In this document: positions 1-7,129 of the stretch, piece after piece
Layout of the letters: every line of letters begins with the position of its first letter
Numbering within the stretch: position 1 is the first letter of the stretch
NCBI RefSeq assembly: GCF_013466425.1
Contig: NZ_CP059165.1
Coordinates: 744,001 to 808,000, forward strand
Length of the DNA stretch: 64,000 nucleotides
Source of the DNA: Mycobacterium vicinigordonae
GTDB lineage: Bacteria; Actinomycetota; Actinomycetes; Mycobacteriales; Mycobacteriaceae
Reading direction: 5' to 3'
Position numbers and translations under genes: made by a program
The notes under the pieces: generated by a model
The model's database searches: none
What the model saw: only the letters and a program-made list of their open reading frames with translations
Told to the model about the DNA's origin: nothing

Positions 1-155
1 TGCGCAACTTCCACGTGCGGGCCATCGACCTGGCATGCCGCCTGGGTCGCGTAAGCGCCCTCGACCTGCACTTCGTCGGCATTGGCCAAGCCCACCGCGG
101 TGGTCATCAATCCGCCGGCTGCCAGGAGTATGCCGGCGGCGACAACGGTCCTCAT
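1..155 (-). CDS. Small secreted protein, 3' end outside the window
   Basis: The visible part encodes about 51 residues starting MRTVVAAGILLAAGG, a typical Sec signal peptide with a hydrophobic core and an A-N-A cleavage region near residue 28. The mature protein begins around DEVQVEG and has one visible Cys. A strong ribosome site, GGAAGGAGAT, lies 6-7 bases before the ATG at 155, which fixes the start. The gene runs off the left edge, so length and family are unknown. It is probably one of the short exported proteins common in mycobacteria. Confidence 0.75.
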   Translation of the reverse strand, partial: MRTVVAAGILLAAGGLMTTAVGLANADEVQVEGAYATQAACQVDGPHVEVA

Positions 156-250
156 GGGTGATCTCCTTCCAGATCTGAATCCTGAGTTGCCCGAGCCGAA
201 CCCGGCGAAACTCCTGGGCCGGACCCCAGATTCGAACATATGATCGATCA

Positions 251-565
251 ATGGGACGGTTGGCGTCGATCGGATACAACGGGCAACCGCTGCGCGGCCC
301 ATTCCGGGTGGTGCGCCCGCCCGTCCCGGTCCTGGTCGATCTGACCGTCCTGTTCCCACGCGAGCCGCACCGCTCGGGGCGGTATCAGCCGAACGGGCTG
401 CAGCTGCACAAGGTGGTGGAGGGCACGCTGAGCTGCTGGGGCATCTGCGAGCAGGGCGACTGGTGGGGCTTGGTCACCTATCCGGTGGAGTTCGGGTCCA
501 ATCAGAAGCCCGTCACCCACTGGGTGCCAGCCTGGACACTGCGCCGCAAAACGGACGCACCGTAG
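251..565 (+). CDS. Conserved-looking small protein, function unknown
   Basis: The ORF encodes 104 residues from an ATG at 251 to a TAG just upstream of the next gene. It has no signal peptide or membrane segment. It is rich in Trp, Pro, Val and Arg (for example the CEQGDWWGLVTYPVEF stretch), which looks like a folded small domain and not a random frame. I do not recognise a family. The next gene starts 26 bases downstream on the same strand, so the two may be cotranscribed. Confidence 0.6.
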   Translation: MGRLASIGYNGQPLRGPFRVVRPPVPVLVDLTVLFPREPHRSGRYQPNGLQLHKVVEGTLSCWGICEQGDWWGLVTYPVEFGSNQKPVTHWVPAWTLRRKTDAP

Positions 566-591
566 AGTCTTCTCGTGCTCCACGAGGCCGC

Positions 592-1200
592 ATGAGTGAA
601 TTCTTGGTCGCGTCGGCGATTCACCTTCCCGCTGGCACCGCGCCGCAGGAGGTAGCCGAGTTGGGTGCGCGCCACACTGCGGCCACCCACCGCCTCGCGA
701 CAGCCGGACGGCTGCTGCGGCTGTGGCGTCCGCCTGGTGAATGGCGAACGATCGCGCTGTTCTCCGCGCAGGACCACAGTCAACTCGAACAGCTGCTATC
801 CACACTGCCGCTGCGGAGTTGGAGCGCCGAAGAGGTCACTGCGTTGGGCGTCCATCCCGACGATCCGGCCGGGACCGGCTTGGTCGGACGGCCAGGCAAG
901 GGCCCGGAATTTCTGGTGACGATGACGGTCACGGTGCCGTCGGACACCCCGGCGTGGACGGTGGAGCAGGAATACGCTCGCTCAGCCGGCCGAGCGCGCG
1001 ACCTAGCGGCGCGCGGGCATCTGGTGCGGCAGTGGGTGCTTCCCGCCGGCCCGGACGGTCCCCGCACGCTCGGTCTGTGGCGGGCGCGTGACCCCGGTGA
1101 GCTGATGGCCATCGTGGAATCGCTGCCACTTTCGGGTTGGATGACGATCGAAACGACGCCGCTGAGTCCACATCCCGACGACCCGATCCGAATGCGCTGA
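592..1200 (+). CDS. Two-domain muconolactone isomerase-like protein
   Basis: The 202-residue protein is an internal duplication. Residues about 1-95 and 100-200 both carry the pattern EFLV-x-hydrophobic-P, a helix with T/A-x-R-A-x-x-LA, a GxLxRxW strand and a terminal SPHPDDP/GVHPDDP motif. This matches the ferredoxin-like muconolactone delta-isomerase family, whose members normally have one such domain of about 90 residues and form oligomers. It corresponds in position and size to M. tuberculosis Rv0316. I chose the ATG at 592 because the two halves are then complete; the open frame extends further upstream over the previous gene. A true catabolic role is uncertain because no catechol-pathway genes are nearby. 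Confidence 0.8.
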   Translation: MSEFLVASAIHLPAGTAPQEVAELGARHTAATHRLATAGRLLRLWRPPGEWRTIALFSAQDHSQLEQLLSTLPLRSWSAEEVTALGVHPDDPAGTGLVGRPGKGPEFLVTMTVTVPSDTPAWTVEQEYARSAGRARDLAARGHLVRQWVLPAGPDGPRTLGLWRARDPGELMAIVESLPLSGWMTIETTPLSPHPDDPIRMR

Positions 1201-1230
1201 TGCGTGCGGCACGCGGTTAATGTTGGGCTG

Positions 1231-2718
1231 ATGAACCGGCGGCCCTTGCGACCATTGCGCAGCATCAAACAGATCACTCGCGGACTGGGCGCCCTCGACC
1301 GCGAGTTGTTCGAGGTGGTCGCCGAGTCGCCCACCCCGCTGCTTGACAAGATGATGCCGCCGCTGACCCGGGCGGCCGATCACTCAAAGCTCTGGTTCGG
1401 CATCGCGGCGGTGATGTTTGCGTCGGGAAAGCCCTCCGCGCAGCGTGGCGCGGTCCGCGGTGTGCTGACGCTCGGCGTCACCAGCCTGTTCGCCAATCAG
1501 GTCGCCAAGCGGATCCGTCCGCGCCAGCGTCCGCTCTACGACTCGGTGCCGCTGGTCCGACGGGCTCGCCGCCGGCCCACCTCCAACTCGCTGCCGTCCG
1601 GGCACTCCGCCAGCGCCGCGGCATTCGCGATCGGGGCGGGTCTGGAGAATCCGCCGTTGGGATTCGGGCTGGCACTGTTGGCCGGTCTGGTCGGGCTCTC
1701 GCGGGTGGCAACCGGGGCGCATTACCCGGGGGACGTGTTGGCAGGTTTCAGCATCGGTGCGGGCATCGCGGTATTGGGCGGCAGGCTGGTCCCGCCGATC
1801 GTCGAGACGTCGCTGCCCAAAACCGAACCGCTACGGGTAGATACGCCGGAGCGACCGGACGGATCGGGTGTGGTCCTGGTGGTGAACCCGGCCTCGGGCA
1901 GCGGTACCGGGGCCCGGGTGATCGACCAGGTTCGGGCCGAGTTGCCCGCGGCCGAGATCGTGCAATTGCAGTCCGGTGACGATGCGACAGAGGTGCTGCG
2001 TCGTGCCGCGAAACGTGCCGAGGTACTCGGGGTCGGCGGAGGCGACGGCACCGTATCGGCGGCAGCCGCGGTGGCCGTCGAGGCTGGGCTGCCGCTGGCC
2101 GTCTTTCCCGCGGGAACATTCAACCACTTCGCCAAGGACATCGGCTGTGACACCGTTGCCAAGACCGTCCGCGCGATCCGGCGCGGCAGTGTTGCCTACG
2201 TGGACTTGTTGTGCCTCAACGAGAGTCAGATGGTGGTGAATACCGCCAGCATCGGCGCGTACCCGGCGTTCGTGCGGCGCCGCGAGAAGTTGGAGAAACG
2301 CATCGGCAAGCCGCTGGCTGGGTTCTATGCGATGCTGCGCACGCTGCGCAACGAGCGACCCGTCCGCATCCGCTATGACAACAAGACGCTGCAGACGTCG
2401 TTGTTCTTCGTGGGAAATTCGCTTTATCTGCCAACGGGTTTCGCGCCGGCTCGGCGCACCCGCATGGACGACGGCTTGATCGACGTTCGGATCCTGGAAA
2501 CCGGCCGCCGGCTGGCGCGCACCAGGATCATTGTGGCGCTGGCATTCGGGCGTCTGCTGCGCAGCCCGCTTTACCACGAGATGCAGGTGCCGGAGTTCAC
2601 GTTCACCGCGGTGGACGGCCCCACCGTGGTGGCCCATGACGGAGAGGTCGGCGAGGAGTACACCGAGGCGACCTTCATGTCGAAGTATCGGGTGTTGCCG
2701 GTGTTTCGGCCGTTGTGA
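1231..2718 (+). CDS. PAP2 phosphatase / diacylglycerol-kinase-like fusion protein
   Basis: The 495-residue protein has two enzyme modules. Residues about 10-200 form a PAP2 phosphatase: the K-x6-RP motif (KRIRPRQRP), PSGH, and SRVATGAHYPGDV give the three parts of the signature, set among membrane helices. Residues about 215-495 form a diacylglycerol/sphingosine-kinase catalytic domain with VVNPASGSG, the nucleotide loop GGGDGT, and FPAGTFNHFAKD. Such a protein could remove and add phosphate on lipid head groups at the membrane. Starts are possible at GTG 1204, four bases after the previous stop, or ATG 1231; I prefer the ATG. The substrate cannot be told from sequence. Confidence 0.88.
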   Translation: MNRRPLRPLRSIKQITRGLGALDRELFEVVAESPTPLLDKMMPPLTRAADHSKLWFGIAAVMFASGKPSAQRGAVRGVLTLGVTSLFANQVAKRIRPRQRPLYDSVPLVRRARRRPTSNSLPSGHSASAAAFAIGAGLENPPLGFGLALLAGLVGLSRVATGAHYPGDVLAGFSIGAGIAVLGGRLVPPIVETSLPKTEPLRVDTPERPDGSGVVLVVNPASGSGTGARVIDQVRAELPAAEIVQLQSGDDATEVLRRAAKRAEVLGVGGGDGTVSAAAAVAVEAGLPLAVFPAGTFNHFAKDIGCDTVAKTVRAIRRGSVAYVDLLCLNESQMVVNTASIGAYPAFVRRREKLEKRIGKPLAGFYAMLRTLRNERPVRIRYDNKTLQTSLFFVGNSLYLPTGFAPARRTRMDDGLIDVRILETGRRLARTRIIVALAFGRLLRSPLYHEMQVPEFTFTAVDGPTVVAHDGEVGEEYTEATFMSKYRVLPVFRPL

Positions 2719-2745
2719 ACCGATTTGGTTCGGCGCTGACCAACC

Positions 2746-4134
2746 TTATGTGCCCAGCAGCCTTCGCAGGGTGGTGCGGGCGCCCTCGCAGTGCAGCGAA
2801 TCCAGTGCCCAACAATATGCTTCCACGAAGCGCGGCGAGTCGATGAGATCGCCGAACACGGTGCGGTTGGCCAGAAATGCAGTCGGATCGTCGCGCTGGC
2901 TAAGGGCGAGTGGTACCAGGGCCTCGGCCAGCGGATCCACCACCTCGATCGGTTGACCCTGCTCGTCGACGCCTTCGGCGTAGCGTGCCCAGCTTGCGAC
3001 GATCGCCGCCGACAGCGTCACCGGGCGGTCGGCACGCAGGTTGTCGCGGATCACCGGCAGCAACCACTTCGGGATGCGATCGGAGGCCCCGGCGCACAAT
3101 CGGGAGACCGTGTCGCGGACGTAGGCATTGGCGAAACGGGGCAGGAGCTGATCCTTGAACTCGGTAAGGCCGTCGACCGGGGCGAGTGTCGGCACCGCCT
3201 CGAAATCCAGATATCGGCGGAGAAATTCGGCTATCAGCGGATCCTGGGCAGCCTCGTGCACCAGGCGGTAGCCGGCCAGATAGCCGAAGTAGCACAGGCC
3301 CTGGTGGCCGGCGTTGAGCAGTCGCAGCTTCATCGCTTCGTACGGTGCGACGTCGTCGACCAGTTTGACGCCCGCCAGCTCTAGTGGGGGCCGGCCGTCA
3401 CTGAAATCGTCCTCGAGCACCCACATGGCGAACGGTTCTGCGGCCACCGGCCAGGCATCCTCGACATCGAACTCGGTGGCGAGTTGTTCCACGACTTCGG
3501 GTGTGGTGACGGGGGTGATTCGGTCGACCATCGAGTTGGGAAACCGTGTGTTCTCCTGCATCCATTGCGCCAGTTCGGGATTGGTCGCTTGCGCGCAACT
3601 GGTGAAGACCTGCTGCGCCACCCGGCCGTTCTCGCAGATGTTGTCGCACGAGACGATTGTGGGGGACTTCAGGCCCCGGATGCGGCGCAGCTCGAGTGCC
3701 TCGGCCACCAGCCCGAACACGTTGCTGAGCGGCGCGTTGTAGCCACCTTCGGTGATGGTCAGCGAGATAATTCGAACGGTCGGATCGGCGAGCAACTCGA
3801 GCACGGGATCCTCAGGCGCATAACGAAAGTCGACGATAGAGCCGATGACTCGGGGCTCCCGGGTGCCGTCGGGATGCTCGAGGATCAAAGTGTAGAGGTG
3901 GTCTTGGCCGCGCAGCGCATCGCGCAGGCGCCGGTCACCCGGCAGCACCCCGATGCCGCAGATGCCCCAGTCCCGCGCCAATCGCTGCTCGAGCAAGCGG
4001 TCGATGTACATCGCTTGGTGAGCACGGTGAAATCCTCCGACACCGAAATGTACGATGCCGACCGTGATTTGGCTGCGGTCGTAGCTCGGCGTGGCGACTT
4101 TGTGCCCGGACAGATTCCGGGCGCTCAGCTTCAC
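2746..4134 (-). CDS. Mannitol dehydrogenase family oxidoreductase
   Basis: This 462-residue protein belongs to the polyol-specific long-chain dehydrogenases (mannitol 2-dehydrogenase, fructuronate and tagaturonate reductases), which interconvert a ketose and a polyol with NAD(P). Visible marks are the N-terminal nucleotide-binding strand GIVHFGVGGFHRAHQ and the catalytic K-x4-N-x2-H motif in MKLRLLNAGHQG. The length fits mannitol 2-dehydrogenase. Its start ATG overlaps the stop of the upstream AraC gene by 4 bases (4131-4134), so the two are translationally coupled. Together they look like a sugar-alcohol use cassette without its own transporter in view. Confidence 0.9.
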   Translation of the reverse strand: MKLSARNLSGHKVATPSYDRSQITVGIVHFGVGGFHRAHQAMYIDRLLEQRLARDWGICGIGVLPGDRRLRDALRGQDHLYTLILEHPDGTREPRVIGSIVDFRYAPEDPVLELLADPTVRIISLTITEGGYNAPLSNVFGLVAEALELRRIRGLKSPTIVSCDNICENGRVAQQVFTSCAQATNPELAQWMQENTRFPNSMVDRITPVTTPEVVEQLATEFDVEDAWPVAAEPFAMWVLEDDFSDGRPPLELAGVKLVDDVAPYEAMKLRLLNAGHQGLCYFGYLAGYRLVHEAAQDPLIAEFLRRYLDFEAVPTLAPVDGLTEFKDQLLPRFANAYVRDTVSRLCAGASDRIPKWLLPVIRDNLRADRPVTLSAAIVASWARYAEGVDEQGQPIEVVDPLAEALVPLALSQRDDPTAFLANRTVFGDLIDSPRFVEAYCWALDSLHCEGARTTLRRLLGT

Positions 4135-4964
4135 GAAGGGAGCTCGCTTCCGTGCCGACGGTACGCTGATGGCGGCTGCCCCCAGGCGTCACGGAAGGCG
4201 CGGGTGAACGAGCTGGCGCTGTCGAAGCCGACGCGGGTGGCGACCTGCAGCACGCTCAGTTCGGGATCGGCGAGCAGCGCGGCGGCTCGCATCAAGCGTG
4301 CTTGCCGCGTGTAATCCCGCCAGGTCATCCCTAATTCGCGGCTGCACAACCGGCGCAGTGAGCGCGGCGACATGCCCGCTTGCTGTGCGGCATCCTCGAT
4401 AGTGATGTCGGACAAAGCATTACGTGTGTGCTTGAGTATCGAGACAAGTTGTGGGTGCGTCGTGGTAGGTAGGCTGAACGGGCTTTGCTTTTCCAGCAGT
4501 TCGGCGAGCAGCTCGGCGAAGCAGTGAAAGTACGCGTCGGCGATGGCGTCGGAGGACCCACGGTCGATGGGCCAGCGGCAGGCGTAGAGGATCATCTGCC
4601 GGATCAGCGGCGACACCGGGAGGATTCCGGCAGCGGGACGCACGGGATGCATCAGCATCGGGTGCAGGAATATCGACACCGAGCGCACCTGGGTGTCGAT
4701 GGTGCTGACGTGGCCAAGTCCGGCGGGAATCCACGCCGCCTGCCGTTCGGACATCAGGTAGGTGCCCGCGTCCGTCTCGACCTCGAGCATGCCCGCAACG
4801 ACGTACTCCAGCTGATGCAGGTCGTGTGCATGGCGCGCGAAAGTGATCGGTTGCCCCTGGTAGACGAACGCGCCCGCCGTCGGCCGGCCGCCCTGGCGCA
4901 TGTCTACCAGCGCGGTGCTGTCCGCTGAGGACAATGATGTGTCCGTTCGTGCAGAGAAAGTCAT
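4131..4964 (-). CDS. AraC family transcriptional regulator
   Basis: The 277-residue protein has an N-terminal cupin-type sensor domain (residues about 25-150; HAHDLHQLEYVVAGMLEVET resembles the arabinose-binding fold) and a C-terminal pair of helix-turn-helix motifs (residues about 175-270; IEDAAQQAGMSPRSLRRLC and VLQVATRVGFDSASSFTRAFRDAWG). It is translationally coupled to the downstream mannitol-dehydrogenase gene, so it probably controls that gene in response to a polyol. The ATG at 4964 gives a complete sensor domain. Confidence 0.88.
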   Translation of the reverse strand: MTFSARTDTSLSSADSTALVDMRQGGRPTAGAFVYQGQPITFARHAHDLHQLEYVVAGMLEVETDAGTYLMSERQAAWIPAGLGHVSTIDTQVRSVSIFLHPMLMHPVRPAAGILPVSPLIRQMILYACRWPIDRGSSDAIADAYFHCFAELLAELLEKQSPFSLPTTTHPQLVSILKHTRNALSDITIEDAAQQAGMSPRSLRRLCSRELGMTWRDYTRQARLMRAAALLADPELSVLQVATRVGFDSASSFTRAFRDAWGQPPSAYRRHGSELPS

Positions 4965-4991
4965 CTTGGTCCGATGGTACGACTAGTAGCC

Positions 4992-5651
4992 ATGTCCACA
5001 CCGTCGTTCACTCCTGCCGCGGGTAATCCGAAGTACACCAAGCACTACGACACGGTCATCGCACTGCTGACCCGCGAGCAGCGCTGGCGATCGGCTGCGA
5101 TTGCGCAACTCGGCCTGCAACCCGGTGACGTGGTAGCCGATATCGGCTGTGGCACAGGGTCATTAGCGATCATGATCAAGCGACACCAGCCTGCCGCACG
5201 GGTGATCGGGGTGGACCCCGATCCCGAGGTTCTGCAGATAGCGCGAGGCAAGGTGCGCAAAGCTGGCGTCGACGTCGAATTCGTGCAAGGTATGGGAGAC
5301 AAGGCGGCCGAACTCGTCGGCCGCGGCCGTGCCGATAAGGCCGTGTCCAGTCTGGTGTTGCACCAGTGCCCGGTGCCCATGAAGGAAGCGATCATCGCCA
5401 ACATGTTCGCGCTACTGCGGCCCGGTGGTGACCTGGTGATTGCGGACTACGGGCTGCAACGCAGCGCCTTGATGCGGTTCGGATTCCGGTTCGTGCAACG
5501 CGTCGACGGCAAGGCCGATACCCAGCCAAACGCCGACGGCATCCTGCCGGAGTTGATCGAGCAGGCGGGCTTCGTCGACGTCGCCGAACGTGCGGTGATT
5601 CCGACGGTTACCGGGTCTTTCTCGATCTATCACGCACACCGACCTGATTAG
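4992..5651 (+). CDS. Class I SAM-dependent methyltransferase
   Basis: The 219-residue protein has a Rossmann-fold methyltransferase core. Motif I is VVADIGCGTGSLAI, an acidic residue ends strand 2 (VIGVDPDPEVL), and LRPGGDLVIADYG is the post-motif region typical of UbiE/type 11 methyltransferases. The start ATG at 4992 (MSTPSFTPAAGN) is preferred over an in-frame ATG at 4974, which lies only 9 bases from the divergent AraC start. The substrate is unknown. Confidence 0.85.
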   Translation: MSTPSFTPAAGNPKYTKHYDTVIALLTREQRWRSAAIAQLGLQPGDVVADIGCGTGSLAIMIKRHQPAARVIGVDPDPEVLQIARGKVRKAGVDVEFVQGMGDKAAELVGRGRADKAVSSLVLHQCPVPMKEAIIANMFALLRPGGDLVIADYGLQRSALMRFGFRFVQRVDGKADTQPNADGILPELIEQAGFVDVAERAVIPTVTGSFSIYHAHRPD

Positions 5652-5693
5652 GTTTGCTGGCCCTTGGGCACGGTCGCGTTGAATAATCGGACG

Positions 5694-6296
5694 ATGTTCT
5701 CAACGCTGAGACCAAGGGGCAGACACTGGGTGGGCGTCACGCTGGGGGGAATGCTGGCCGCGGCGGTCTGCCTGGCCACTGCGGCCAACGCCGAGTATCA
5801 GGCGCTCCCGGTGTTCGTGCCGCACCCGTCGGACTGGCAACCGAACTACACCGTGTTCCCGTACAACTTGTGGCAGACCCGGGTGACCCCTGAGCAGATC
5901 ACCGCCGAGCAAGAGTCCTGCCAGTGGTTCAACGCACAGTATGGGCAGCTGATGGATCAGGTGGTCGGGTTCCAGCACTTCCTCGGCGACCAACACGACG
6001 AGTGGTCGGCGCCAGGCGTGCAGTCCGCCGGCGACGTCGTGATCGGTAACCTCGACCAGTCGGCGGCATTCCTCGATCCGCGCGCCCACACGCTTTACAT
6101 CGTCAACTATCCCGATCAGAGCCAGTATTCGCCGCTCTACAACGGCGACTCTTTTTACCACCTCTGGTATCAGCTGACTCAGATCAGGGACAAGATGAAG
6201 CAGCGGATGGTGTCCGGAGTGATCAACGCCCCCGTCGCGACGGGCAGCGTATACGGCAACACGATCCGCGACTCCGGGGTCTGCGACGGAGCCTGA
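5694..6296 (+). CDS. Exported protein of unknown function
   Basis: The 200-residue product begins MFSTLRPRGRHWVGVTLGGM and continues with a hydrophobic stretch and an A-N-A cleavage site, so it is a Sec-exported protein with a mature part starting near EYQALPVF. The mature region is rich in Tyr, Trp, Gln and Asp and has a few Cys (ESCQWF, GVCDGA) that could form a disulfide. No catalytic motif is visible and I do not recognise a family. I start at the ATG at 5694 because the upstream extension would place charged residues and a spurious segment before the signal peptide. Confidence 0.72.
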   Translation: MFSTLRPRGRHWVGVTLGGMLAAAVCLATAANAEYQALPVFVPHPSDWQPNYTVFPYNLWQTRVTPEQITAEQESCQWFNAQYGQLMDQVVGFQHFLGDQHDEWSAPGVQSAGDVVIGNLDQSAAFLDPRAHTLYIVNYPDQSQYSPLYNGDSFYHLWYQLTQIRDKMKQRMVSGVINAPVATGSVYGNTIRDSGVCDGA

Positions 6297-6541
6297 CGTC
6301 GTCGCCGACAGCGCACGGTGAGGCAGTCGGCAACGACGACGCGGTGGTCTGTTCTTCGACCAGCAACGGGCTACCGGTCACGCAGAACACGGGCCACTAG
6401 GACCTCACCGCGCGTTCACCAGTTAGCCAGATTGCCAGATTGGCCTACTCAAATCCGCAAAATTGCGCAAAGATCGTTCTAGCTGAACGCAGTCGGGGTG
6501 CGGCTCATGCGCCTAGTGGTGTCTCGCGAAAGGAACCGTCC

Positions 6542-6856
6542 ATGAAATCGATACTGCGCATTGCTGCGCCTGGTCTGGCCATGCTGGCTACCGGCGCCGC
6601 CATCCTGTCGGCTCCAGGAGCTTGGGCCGACCCCAACAGCTTTCTCGACGAGCTGCAGACCAACAACGTCCATCTGCCGGGCAAGACGCCGGCTCAGACG
6701 ATCGCCGCAGGCAATCAGGCGTGCAGTGACCTGCGCGGCGGCGCCTCCGTGCTCGACGAAATGAGCAAAGTTGAGAAGCAGTACGGCTTCAGTCAGGGCA
6801 CGTTGTTCGTCAGTGCCGCGACGACCAATCTGTGCCCGGACTTCGCCAACCACTGA
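6542..6856 (+). CDS. DUF732 small secreted protein
   Basis: The 104-residue protein starts MKSILRIAAPGLAML, with a signal peptide cleaved after GAWA near residue 26. The mature 78 residues match the mycobacterial DUF732 pattern: a helix with FLDELQTNNV, a GNQACSDLRGG segment, and a final LCPDFANH, with two Cys likely disulfide-bonded. The function of DUF732 proteins is not known; they are small cell-surface or secreted proteins. GAAAGGAACC precedes the ATG by a few bases and supports this start over an upstream in-frame ATG at 6440. Confidence 0.88.
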   Translation: MKSILRIAAPGLAMLATGAAILSAPGAWADPNSFLDELQTNNVHLPGKTPAQTIAAGNQACSDLRGGASVLDEMSKVEKQYGFSQGTLFVSAATTNLCPDFANH

Positions 6857-7129
6857 GCGTGCGAAGGGTGCTGCGTTATACGGCTGCGCTTTTCAGCAGA
6901 GTTCGAAGCACCTTTTGAGCCGCTGGGCAGGCAGGTATTGACCGCGGTAGCGGTAGCGCCACGACGCCGGTTTGTAGCTCAACCGCCCGACCGAGTTCCG
7001 GCAAACCCGGTACCGATGGGGCGTAGTTGGACGGCAAACAGCCGTTCGGCCACGAGGTCAGCGCGACCGCCGCGTCGCGGCGCCCCCATTGTCGCGGCAC
7101 CGAGCGGCCTGTCCGGCCACGTCCGCGGG

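Noticed and set aside
3484..4314. Rightward 276-residue ORF across the mannitol dehydrogenase and AraC genes
   Set aside because: It is antisense to two genes with clear family motifs and itself shows no protein-like pattern.
6876..7100. Small leftward ORF in the gap between the DUF732 gene and the monooxygenase
   Set aside because: The 74-residue frame has no start signal or recognisable domain. The 273-base gap appears to hold no gene.
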